This document shows positions 56,159 through 64,000 of a DNA stretch of 64,000 nucleotides, one piece after another. Location: assembly GCA_946811185.2 (NCBI GenBank), contig OX328098.1, positions 43,401,650 through 43,465,649 on the forward strand, given 5' to 3'. A model generated the notes under the pieces. The model was given only the letters and a program-made list of their open reading frames with translations, did not search any database and was not told the origin of the DNA. The stretch's first letter is position 1. Each line of letters begins with the position of its first letter. The position numbers and the translations under genes are program-made. The stretch comes from Hippopus hippopus (taxonomy: Eukaryota; Mollusca; Bivalvia; Cardiida; Cardiidae).

Positions 56159-56364
56159 TTTAACACCTTGAGGAAAACATTAATGCTTTAGAAAACATTG
56201 TTGAGAAAAGAAGAAAATGCTGGTAAGCAGCACTGTCTCCTTTACCTACAAATTTTTCTGGTCTTTCAAGGAGAAAACCCATCCTTTTAGTCATATTTAT
56301 TTACCGTCCGCAAATGCTTTCTATTTGAATAAGTCTAAAACTTTGTAATCTGGTTAACGAGTTA
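56159..56364. repeat. MITE family A, decayed copy
   Basis: AACACCTTGAGGAAAACATT to AATCTGGTTAACGAGTTA. The stem GAGAAAAGAAGAAAATGCTG is partly paired. Confidence 0.6.
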
Positions 56365-56369
56365 TTTAA

Positions 56370-56575
56370 GGTCCATATTGACCAACCATTCTCAAGAACG
56401 TTCTCAGTCGTACTCTCCAAGATTTTCTAAATTTGAAAGTAACACAACTTCTGATTGGCAAAACTGTTTTGTTTAGCCTTTCAGAAGCTGTATTACTTTC
56501 AAATTTAGAAAATTCTGGAGAATAAGACTGAGAACGTTCTTAATCATGGTTGGTAAATACAGACCCTCATACATG
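56370..56575. repeat. MITE family F, best copy
   Basis: Long inverted arms CCAACCATTCTCAAGAACG / CGTTCTTAATCATGGTTGG and TCTAAATTTGAAAGTAAC / TTACTTTCAAATTTAGA surround CTGTTTTGTTTAG. The element is about 200 bp. Confidence 0.75.
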
Positions 56576-56676
56576 TATTCTAAACATTGTTCTGATTCTA
56601 CAAGGAAAGACTTGCTACGTGAATGACTGAAACAGAATGTCCCCACAACCACATGGCTAGTCATGGAATTTAGATT

Positions 56677-56889
56677 TTCACCCTTACGCTGCTAAGCGCG
56701 ACTCACTGACCTTTTGCGGAAAGTGTAGATCAAGATCAGACTGCACAGAAAGTGCAGTCTGATCTTTGATCTACACTGTCCGATAAGGAGATATTATTCT
56801 CCCAAAACATAACTTTGAAACAGTAATGTTCGGGGTTTTACTATCAACTTGAAAATTTCATTTTAGTTATTTAGCAGGATAAGGGTTAA
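56677..56889. repeat. MITE family B copy
   Basis: It runs from TTCACCCTTACGCTGC to GCAGGATAAGGGTTAA. The stem is at about 56721-56783. The loop variant AGTGCAG is intact. Confidence 0.8.
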
Positions 56890-57120
56890 ATAGAATTTAT
56901 GATGTATATTTCATAAACCCTCTTCAACATTAACAACAGAAAGAAAACAATAGATCTCTAAGAAACAACATTATTTCTGTACACACAAAATTAAACATCC
57001 CAATAATACAACCTTTCATTTAAATCGTAAAATGGAGGTTCAACAAAATTGTAAGGTTTTTGTAACTTTATACGTATTATTTAAGTACCGATCTTAAATC
57101 CTTTCACCTCAACGAAGGAG

Positions 57121-57302
57121 TACCCTAGCCTGGGCAAGGCGGTAATAATTTTTTATCACTCCATAGCGCGGTCTCATTTCACGGTCCATACAGATCTGTG
57201 GGAAACGGTTTATCTCTTCCGTAATTATTCCTCATTTTTGACAAAGTAACGTCCAGTTGTATTAAAAGAAAAAATGATCGGGCTGGAACCCAGGCTAGGG
57301 TA
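57121..57302. repeat. Family I MITE, uninterrupted copy (182 bp)
   Basis: The ends TACCCTAGCCTGGG and CCCAGGCTAGGGTA are exact inverted repeats of 14 bases. The interior has CACGGTCCATACAGATCTG and GACAAAGTAACGTCCAG, shared with the block at 47738-48110. Confidence 0.75.
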
Positions 57303-57640
57303 CCTCGATGTTTACCATCGTAACGATAGGAAGTAAAGGTAATAGTATCAAACCTTGTAATTTTATATGTAAAGAAAAGCTACATAACTTTGTTTTTCTG
57401 TTTAAGTGCATTTGATGTGCTTTACAAGAGCTTGGCACTTTTCAACATATTACAGTTCCACCAGAGCTTTTGAATACCCTGTCATATATCTCTCTTTGGA
57501 AACGATATCGGAAAAGGAACAATTGTTTGCCAAGAGCAATCGCTTGTTTTCCAGCAAAGTTTTCCATAAGATTTGAAAAAGAACATTTTTCCATTTCCTA
57601 TAGATGTTTTTTGCGCTTGTTATACGTAGACGATTAAATA

Positions 57641-58466
57641 CAGGGTGTTTCATAATATATGTCCTTATTTTAAACATGAACATTGTCTACACATTTGAGA
57701 TTAAGATTAATGGAAAGCTACTACCTTTTTGCAGACACAATAAAATTTCATTTGATGTATAATACACAGACATTACCTAAACATTTTTGATACACTATAC
57801 TTTTTCTTACAAATCCATTTTGCAACAAACTTGTGTCTTGCATAACGTCAATTCTGGGACTTTAAAAAACATCAACCTATTGTTTAAAGAGTATAGTAGG
57901 GGCGTACAGGTTTACAGCAGCAAAATGGGTTTAGAGCAACAGAGAAATTAGGCTTTCATATTGAAAAACTGCTACACAATGAGACAATTGCTTCAGGGAG
58001 CCACACAACACATGACCAGAAGCATAATTGAATGACTTTCAAAAGTATCCTGGCATAAGTTCATTTCTTTCAGGGATGGCTACACACTCTGACCCTCCAG
58101 ATTTTACTTGTAAGGTGCACCATAAAGGTGCACAGCCCAATGTCAGGAGATACTTAGGACTCTAAAACTGCAATCAAGGAAAAAAAATATGAAAATAGCA
58201 GGGAGGGGGCATGCAAACATATAATGAAAAACTCTAACAATAAACTAAACGTCAGAATTGCTCAGAGTAGACGTCACTGTTGTAAAATGGACTAGTCAGA
58301 AAAAATGGAGTGTATTAACTATTGTAAGAGTAATGTCCATGTACTACATATCAAATGAAAATTTTATTATGTCTGCAAAAGGTTGGCAGCTTTCAATTCA
58401 GTTTAAATTGAAACTGGTAGAAAATATTGTCTCTAAGAATAAGGACAGATAATATGAAACACCCTG
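57641..58466 (-). mobile_element. Decayed Tc1/mariner-like element
   Basis: The inverted ends CAGGGTGTTTCATA (57641) and TATGAAACACCCTG (to 58466) are flanked by TA on both sides, giving 826 bp. Inside, on the + strand near 58080-58115, TCTGACCCTCCAGATTTTAC could be a remnant of the SPD..PPDF transposase motif, but the frame is full of stops. It is too short for a full transposase. It lies about 100 bp past the CCN stop codon. Confidence 0.7.
58363..58368 (-). terminator. Possible poly(A) signal for the CCN gene
   Basis: On the minus strand AATAAA occurs about 200 bases after the CCN stop codon, inside the decayed transposon. No AATAAA lies between the stop and the transposon end at 58466. 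Confidence 0.35.
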
Positions 58467-58564
58467 TATTACAGTTAAACCCCAAATCTTGTTCAACCTT
58501 CACTGAAGTAACAAAACAGCGCGAAAACTGAAAGTACATTATCTGTTGATTAATTAATTAATTC

Positions 58565-58846
58565 TCAATTACTTGGTAACCACGGCTTATCGTCATGGTC
58601 TTTTACATAACACTGTCTGTCACAGCGGCAGCTTTTGATCCACATCAATGCAAACATCTGTCGTCTGCCGTCGCCACATTCGAACTCCACCCTCCGCCGT
58701 GTTTTTGTTCTTCTAGGATAACAACATCGGTTCTGTTTACAGTTTGTACAGAACTTGAAGTTCAGTTCTCTAACACTTACACAGTCCTCGTACTTGATGC
58801 GTTTTCTCTGCTTCGTTCGTGTTGTTGGGGAGCATTTTCCACGATG
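58565..58846 (-). CDS. CCN: CCN-family protein, C-terminal cystine-knot exon
   Basis: This is the terminal coding exon of a CCN (CYR61/CTGF/NOV-type) secreted matricellular protein. These proteins modulate integrin, BMP/TGF-beta and Wnt signalling in the matrix. It follows CTCTCTACAG on the minus strand in phase 0 and ends at TGA (58565-58567), encoding 93 residues. The CT domain shows ten cysteines in the family order: GKC, EDC, FKFC, TNC, RCC, FEC, KSC, RCD, RQC. This is the cystine-knot module used for dimerisation and for binding heparan sulfate and growth factors. It is rich in Arg and Lys (TKQRKRIKYEDC, PRRTKTRRRVEFEC). Only about 13 residues follow the last Cys. Confidence 0.93.
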   Translation of the reverse strand, partial: HRGKCSPTTRTKQRKRIKYEDCVSVRELNFKFCTNCKQNRCCYPRRTKTRRRVEFECGDGRRQMFALMWIKSCRCDRQCYVKDHDDKPWLPSN

Positions 58847-58914
58847 CTGTAGAGAGAAACAAAAAGCATGGGACACTGCTGAAAACATCGTGTGAAACCT
58901 GTTTGTTTGGTGGT

Positions 58915-59175
58915 CGTTTTCAGCATCATTTCAACTATATCACGGCGGCCAGTAGACCAATCTATCTTTTCCTGGAGTTTATTTTACCAGTACTTCGTAA
59001 AATATTTTCCCAATCCAGCGGCTGCTTTTCCTGATAACCATCATCGAAATAATGATCAGCGATGAGAGATGAATGAATCCCCGGTCGCAATAACTGTCAT
59101 CGGAAAGAACTTGGCTGAGCTGGTGAATCGAATCAGCGACCCCCCACCCCTAGTTTCAAGCCCAGTACGTTACTG
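58915..59175 (-). mobile_element. tRNA-derived SINE (type 2), minus strand
   Basis: The minus strand reads a degraded A box (CAGTAACG region), GGTCGCTGATTCGATTC (B box), CCGATGACAGTTATTGCG, and a 3' body with GGCCGCCGTGATATAGTTG. Confidence 0.75.
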
Positions 59176-59182
59176 ACTGGGA

Positions 59183-59480
59183 AAACCCGGTAGTGCAGTC
59201 GGTAGAGTACAGGACTTGAGAACAGGCGGGTTGCTGGTTCGAATCCCTATCTGGGCGAGTTTCTTTCCGAGGATTGATGATAGTCATTGTAACAGGGTTC
59301 ATTCCTCTCTCACCGCTGACCATTATTTCGACGATGCCTATTTAGGAAAGCTGTCAGTGGCTTAAGCAGAATGTTATATGAAGAACTGACCATAGAAACT
59401 CCAGGAAAGCATATAGGTACATGTATGTGGACTGGCTGCCGCAATATAACTTAACTGATGTTGAATACGGCTGCCAAACC
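59183..59480 (+). mobile_element. tRNA-derived SINE (type 2), plus strand
   Basis: The tRNA-like head AGTGCAGTCGGTAGAGTAC and TTGCTGGTTCGAATCCC (B box) is followed by TTTCCGAGGATTGATGATAG and a body ending near AATATAACTTAACTG. It faces the copy at 58915 with about 8 bases between heads. The head is close to a tRNA fold but is followed by the SINE body. Confidence 0.8.
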
Positions 59481-59627
59481 AACAAAATTGGTTCATTTGA
59501 ATGTTGAAAACGGTTTTAAACACCATACAAACAAACAAACGAATAAACAGAGCGGACTCGACCGAAAATAACATTAAATAAAAGCGGCGTAAAACATATT
59601 CTAACGAAATTAAAAATCTAGCTCTAC

Positions 59628-59799
59628 CTTAGGTGCCAAGGTCACATTACAAGGTCGTAGATAACAGAGTCTAATTTCCTCTCTTTGTTTACAGTATTTG
59701 TCCCAATATGTCCGCCTAGACACGCCCACATCACATGTTGTAGAGCACCTGCTCCATTCCGAATAATTCTGGCTACATTCTGGCTGTGAGTTCTGATAG
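59628..59799 (-). CDS. CCN: CCN-family protein, TSP1 exon
   Basis: This exon encodes the thrombospondin type 1 repeat, which in CCN proteins contacts integrins and growth factors. After a short lead (YQNSQPEC) come YSEWSRCSTTCDVGVSRR and ...CKQREEIRLCYLRPC, giving six cysteines in the usual spacing and the WS.CS..C motif; the Gly after CSTTC is Asp here. It ends CCT AAG|GTAGAG in phase 0, matching the CT exon. Two acceptors are possible: ATTCCAG (exon from 59812, needs one base from upstream) and CTACACAG (exon from 59799, needs two). Only the second joins the VWC exon directly in frame, but the first is the stronger-looking site. Confidence 0.88.
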
Positions 59800-59834
59800 C
59801 TGTGTAGAGCCGCTGGAATAGATAGATAATTAGT

Positions 59835-60075
59835 TACTCTTTGCCAAAAGAATGGTTTAATGCATCTGTAAAAAGTATCGACACATGTCAGCTCGCGCAA
59901 TCCATGCAGAATGACCTGGGTTGAAACTTTTTGCTATATGTAAATTTTCTGCGCGTCAAAGAACCGTTCTACCTAATGATTTAGTCGATTTTCAGATGAA
60001 ATTGATCCATATTATATGACGTCTTCCTTGATATAATGCATTGACTTAGATGCATTCATTCACTTTTATCCAGAG
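59835..60075. repeat. MITE family C, inverted copy in CCN intron
   Basis: TTTGCCAAAAGAATGGTTTA opens it and TTTTATCCAGAGCC closes it. The hairpin CATGTCAGCTCGCGCAATCC is broken. Confidence 0.6.
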
Positions 60076-60079
60076 CCTA

Positions 60080-60470
60080 ATTACCTGTTTGTCTATTTAT
60101 TTATATCTATTAGATGTTGTTGTACAACTATTTACAAGGAAACCTTTATTATCTTTTGTTATTAACTTGCTTTGTTGTTGGTGGTGGTGTTGTGAACTAC
60201 TGCTACAATGCTCTTGGAGTGAGCCATTAAGTAAATGTTTTCACATGAATTAATCCATCTGAATTTACAGTATCTTACAAGGATGTTTTCAAGGAAGAAA
60301 ACTTATATCTCGAAGTTAATAATCATCAATCATCAACTTGTCATGTATTTACATAGCATATATGATACATATCGTACAACCTCTGATAAAGTATTTAGAA
60401 CCCATGTTAATGCGCACAAGGGAGGTAATTAATTTAAATGAAAACTCATATTTAACAAATGTTTATCTCC
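60080..60470. other. CCN intron stretch without recognised feature
   Basis: No repeat family recognised and no exon for the missing VWC cysteines seen on the minus strand. Confidence 0.4.
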
Positions 60471-60605
60471 CTTGTTAATACCACTAAATGCGCTCAGAAA
60501 ATGGAACGTTGCTTTTGTAGACAGTGGAGATCAATGTCAGGCTTCTAAAAGCTGCAGTCTACTCTCAGATCTACACTTTCCGATAATCCGTAAGAGGTTG
60601 TTGGC
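60470..60605. repeat. MITE family B, divergent copy
   Basis: GTAGACAGTGGAGATCAATG and CAGATCTACACTTTCCG form the outer stem. The core is diverged (GGCTTCTAAAAGCTGCAGTC). Confidence 0.5.
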
Positions 60606-60956
60606 AAACAGCATGAGCATTGTAGAAATAACATGTTTTTACAATATTAGAAAATGTCTTTTCTTCGGAAAAAAAGGCCCTAATATGCGGTTGCCGGGTA
60701 TTTTGTTTGAGACAAAATATGATCATTTTGCTGTTCCGCATTCTAAGGTAAAATCACTTTACAGTTTATACATACATCTATGACGTGAATGGGATGCTCT
60801 AAGTTCCATACTCTGTGGTCCAATTAGATGTCTCGGACTTTTGCCCGTGCCATATTCGGACCTTCTCGGTTCCATATCGCACGTCCATTGTTTACAACAT
60901 TGTCCGGGTACAGACATCAGTCGAGGCTTCCTGCAATTCGTATGTTATTATCTCGC

Positions 60957-61158
60957 TTAACTCTTCACCAGATTACAAAATTCTAAATGTGTCCAATTTG
61001 AATTGATTTGCAGACGACAAATTAGATGTTGCCTTATTGACAGGATTTGTCTTTGGAAAAGTTGACCAAGTAATTTGAGATAACGAGATAATGCTGGTTA
61101 CCAGCATTGTCTCCTTGTCCAACAACGTTTTCAGTCAAGCCTTATCCCCTGCGGTAGT
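60957..61158. repeat. MITE family A copy, right end replaced
   Basis: It starts TTAACTCTTCACCAGA. The stem GAGATAATGCTGGTTACC / GGTTACCAGCATTGTCTC contains a T-G pair. It is cut at 61158, where the next copy begins. Confidence 0.7.
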
Positions 61159-61350
61159 CAACCCTTTACCGCACAATGCTGACTTTTGACGACCCTGGAA
61201 AAGAAGTCTTTTGAAAACATTGTGGGAAAAGGAGAAAATGCTGGTAACCCTATCAAAGAAAAATTGCACCATTTGAGCCATGTTGAAATTGTCTGCAAAT
61301 GCTTTCAAATTTGAACAAGACTAAAATTTTGTCGTCTGGTAAAGAGTTAA
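61158..61350. repeat. MITE family A copy with half a stem
   Basis: CAACCCTTTACCGCACAAT to GTCTGGTAAAGAGTTAA. The left stem arm is intact, but the right arm is deleted (GCTGGTAACCCTATCAAAG). Confidence 0.75.
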
Positions 61351-61864
61351 AACTGGGAATCATTTGGTTAAGTGTTACCCATGGGTATATGTACAGTCTT
61401 ACCCTTTGATTCCTGTCCGTTAATTATCTATATACCTCGTACTGATCATCCACATTCATTACCCACTGAAACAACACTAAATCGATTAAATAAGAAGTAT
61501 CTCTAGGCAAGCATTACTATGGACATATTTCATTGTGTATTAGAAATACTGTGGTAAAAGTAGCCAGTGGCTCTTTAGCATACGACAAAATTTTTTACTC
61601 ATCCATATTTAAGGCATTTGCAAATTAAATGGTAATTTTAATGTGGCTCCAATGGTAAAAAACCTCTTCTACCGAGTGAAAAACATAGTTAAAAAGATAG
61701 AAAATACTGGTTAACATGTTCTCTTTTCTCTCCATTGTCCATTTTCGCGAAATGTTTCTTCAGTGTCGAACAAACAAATACCTTTTTGCAAAGAGGTGAA
61801 AACACGTATCTTTAGTAATGGTTAATGGTAAATGTAAAAAGGACAAGACGACAAGCTAGCCCTG

Positions 61865-62045
61865 GGTCCGTATTCATTAAAACCATTCGAAATTGTATTT
61901 TAAGTCTAATTCTAGAGTAAGAAAAGTAACACAATTTCTGGTTGGCTAAACCATTTGGTTTCGCCACTCAGAATTTGCGTTACTTTGAAATTAAGAGAAT
62001 TCTTGAGAATTAAGACTAAGATTACAAATAAGAATGGTTGGTGAA
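61865..62045. repeat. MITE family F copy beside the CCN VWC exon
   Basis: GGGTCCGTATTCATTAAAAC and AAGAATGGTTGGTGAAGACG are the ends. The arms AAAGTAACACAATTTCTGG / CAGAATTTGCGTTACTTTG pair around a TTTGG-rich loop. It stops about 18 bases before the VWC exon's donor. Confidence 0.7.
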
Positions 62046-62062
62046 GACGAGCCTAGATTTAC

Positions 62063-62222
62063 CGGCAGTGGGTTCTCGATGGTGTCCTGTACTCGTCCGG
62101 GCACAGATCAACACAGCCGTAGTTCCCATTCTGGCACGTACAGAGCCGAGAACATTCTGGTTTGAATCTCTCTCCATCTTTGTATTTCTTGCCGTTAACT
62201 TCACATGGTTTGGATTCTTTGG
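62063..62222 (-). CDS. CCN: CCN-family protein, VWC exon (apparently partial domain)
   Basis: On the minus strand this 160-base exon runs from TTATCTAG|CC to CACTGCCG|GTAAAT. Its first two bases complete the Ala codon begun in the IGFBP exon (G|CC). It encodes KESKPCEVNGKKYKDGERF, then PECSRLCTCQNGNYGCVDLC and PDEYRTPSRTHC, the von Willebrand type C module that binds BMPs and TGF-beta in CCN proteins. Only seven of the usual ten cysteines are present; the closing CC..W.C part of the domain is absent. It ends with two leftover bases. Either a small exon between 59812 and 62062 was missed, or this gene has a shortened VWC. Confidence 0.88.
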
Positions 62223-62229
62223 CTAGATA

Positions 62230-62362
62230 AATGAAACATGCATAGATGGATAAATAAAACAGTCATATGGATAAATGAAACTGGCTCATGGATAAATTAT
62301 GGATAAATGAAACAGGCTACGGATAAATGAAATATGCATATGGATAAATAAAACAGGCATAT
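62230..62362. repeat. GGATAAATGAAAC minisatellite in CCN intron
   Basis: About six irregular units of 20-27 bases containing GGATAAATGAAAC or GGATAAATAAAAC. It begins only a few bases upstream of the VWC exon's splice acceptor. Confidence 0.75.
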
Positions 62363-62587
62363 CGAAGAAGCCAAATGATTTTAAATTACCGCAAGCAGAC
62401 CAATAGTCTTTCATTTTATGATGGAAGTTCATGTTATAAATATGTTGTTTAAAATCCGAGTGACACTACTAGCTCATAAATTTTTATTTGGCGAACCCAC
62501 GTAAGTTTTTGACGCGACTCACGGTGCATGTAAGCCAAGTTTTGTTTCAATACTTACATTATTATTGTACGCTTTGATACACCAGGG

Positions 62588-62836
62588 GTACCTTTCACTA
62601 AACTGCGTAGATTTACGCAGTTGTTTTTTTTTTGGGGGGGAGGGGGGGAGGGGAAATTGAATATACACACATACGATCGTTGCTTTACCCAAAGGTATGA
62701 GCTGGCGTAAAGTTATGAAAATATTTACTCAAATGGTGAGGTTATCCAGTTCAGTGAAACTTTTTTTCAGACTTAACAATTGCTTATCTGAAATGCGTAA
62801 GCCAATTTCGAGGGCACGCAGTTTAGTGAAAGGTAC
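62588..62836. repeat. MITE with exact inverted ends of about 21 bp, poly-G inside
   Basis: The ends GTACCTTTCACTAAACTGCG (62588) and CGCAGTTTAGTGAAAGGTAC (to 62836) are exact inverted repeats. A G run (about 62628-62653) lies near the left end. Confidence 0.75.
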
Positions 62837-63094
62837 ATGTTTCCGAGATCCAACGTGCTGAGTACTCCTCTATACTTCCGATTTTTTTCAGATGTTTGCT
62901 TTAATGACCAAAGTTATTTGATTTTCTAGAAATGTTTGCCTGAATACGTTCTCCGAATCTAACAAGTAACACTGACACTATTAGCAGCTGTTACAGAGTA
63001 TTTTTGGACATAAATAGGAAAATTGTTCGTTAGAAACAGTTTTTCCCTCCACAGCATTTTTTTAAACGTTTTTTTCTTTCTATACCTCTATACC

Positions 63095-63300
63095 TCTACC
63101 CTTAACAGCACAATCCCCAGTTTTAATGACTCAGAGCAAAAAGACCTTTGAAAGCATTGTGGGAAAAGGAGAAATGCTGGTAACCATGTTTTCTACCCTA
63201 TCAAAGATAAATTCCATCATTTAATCCACATTTGAAATGTTGTCTGCAAATGATCTCAATTTGGAAAAGTCTACAATTTTGTCTTTGGTAAAGAGTTGAA
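63095..63300. repeat. MITE family A copy with half a stem
   Basis: ACCCTTAACAGCACAATCC to TTTGGTAAAGAGTTGAA. The left arm GGGAAAAGGAGAAATGCTGG is present and the right arm is deleted, as in the copy at 61158. Confidence 0.7.
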
Positions 63301-63365
63301 AAAAACCAATGTCAGTAAAGGAGACATGTACGTGAGCATAGATAAGCAATTAATTCTTTCATTAC

Positions 63366-63570
63366 CTCTACATAACCCTGTGCCAGGCCCACGAATCTGA
63401 TTCATGTCACAATAGAGTCCTTGTTTGGTATCACACACGTCCTTGACATTACACAGGTCGCCATGTTGTCTTGCACACATGTAACAACAGTCACAACCAT
63501 CTTTTAACGTTGAGATTCCTGGGGCGCACTTTAATTCTCGTACAGGACACTGGCATGGATATTTACATCT
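63366..63570 (-). CDS. CCN: CCN-family protein, IGFBP exon
   Basis: On the minus strand this exon follows CTATTTTCAG in phase 0 and ends AGAG|GTAATG, one base into a codon. It encodes 68 residues of the IGFBP-like module at the N-terminus of CCN proteins: RCKYPCQCP, the near-canonical GCDCCYMC (family GCGCC..C), QHGDLC and CDTKQGLYCD, twelve cysteines in all. The preceding exon with initiator Met and signal peptide would lie beyond 64000. Order IGFBP-VWC-TSP1-CT and phases 0,1,2,0 fit a single gene read right to left. Confidence 0.93.
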
Positions 63571-63609
63571 CTGAAAATAGATCAAACCCGATATTTTCAA
63601 TTTCAAACA

Positions 63610-64000
63610 GATAAAAACAGATAAAATTTTAGTATACGTGTCTAAAAAATGTAAAGCAAGCCGCTGGCGAGCTTATTAGTTTGACATCTCTTAAATTTTT
63701 GGACAAAAATACAGTTTTATCTCAAATGCAAACAAATGTTAGATTCTTTTTAACACATAACAATGTTACACGAATAATAGGTCAGAGCATGCTACACCAT
63801 ACATGTACACGCGGGAATTTCCAAGAATGAAACCTGATTCACTTCTCTGAAAGTTTACTACATGATGTCACTTATGACTTCACATAATGTTTTCTCAAAC
63901 ATGTGTAAGATAAGAAAATTTGTTATGCCTGTATTGCATCGAAAACAACGAGAGTTACGTATGTGATAAAGCTCTTACACAAATGTTTGTCTTCATATAA
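63610..64000. other. CCN gene intron 5' of the IGFBP exon
   Basis: No exon or repeat family recognised. The intron continues out of the window. Confidence 0.4.

Larger units (their letters stand above)
58847..59627 (-). other. CCN gene intron between CT and TSP1 exons
   Basis: This 781-base intron has a GTAGAG donor and a CTCTACAG acceptor on the minus strand. It is largely filled by two SINE copies in head-to-head orientation. Confidence 0.8.

Noticed and set aside
59183..59260. tRNA gene (also 6850-6920 and 24150-24225)
   Set aside because: A and B boxes are present, but acceptor stems do not close and each head continues into a SINE body shared with other copies.

Overview
The window looks like nuclear DNA of a bivalve mollusc, probably a heterodont clam or mussel. 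Two metazoan multi-exon genes with GT..AG introns sit at its ends, on opposite strands. The rest is AT-rich and saturated with short non-autonomous transposons, tRNA-headed SINEs and a tandem-repeat family. I know these palindrome-rich repeats as bivalve-like from general experience; no search was run, so the species is open. There are no operons, rRNA genes, phage or CRISPR arrays.

Left end, + strand: the 3' part of a synaptotagmin-family gene. Exons at 611-1051, 1949-2066 and 9535-9836 join in phase (0, 0, 1) and encode a C2A domain and a C2B domain ending in a WHQLK tail. Intron 2 is 7.5 kb and holds MITEs, a 1.05 kb element with terminal inverted repeats of about 213 bp (5771-6824), and a SINE.

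Right end, - strand: a CCN-family matricellular gene. The IGFBP (63366-63570), VWC (62063-62222), TSP1 (about 59628-59799 or 59812) and CT cystine-knot (58565-58846) exons appear in the family's domain order. The signal-peptide exon would lie beyond 64000. The VWC domain seems short: its last cysteines were not found. A decayed Tc1/mariner-like element (57641-58466) starts about 100 bp past the stop codon.

Middle, 10-57 kb: no confident host gene. There is a nearly complete mariner (32301-33603) with a DD34D transposase frame broken by two stop codons. Around it lie very many MITE copies. Family A (ends TTAACYCTTTACC, internal stem of about 55-60 bp) and family B (ends TTAACCCTTA, core pairing AGACTGCAC with GTGCAGTCT) both terminate in TTAA and are often nested or abutting. 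Family C has GAGCCATGCTCTG ends. Family D has ends of about 60 bp and two hairpins. Family G and several large single palindromes (13545, 15108, 17464, 23873, 31695, 35355) add further inverted repeats. Family H consists of tandem units of about 144 bp at 35.6, 36.6 and 43.3-44.3 kb.

The main unexplained theme is the conservation of hairpins. Several family A copies carry paired changes that keep the stem intact, family B has a subfamily in which both stem arms changed together, and families C and D share a GC-rich hairpin core despite unrelated ends.
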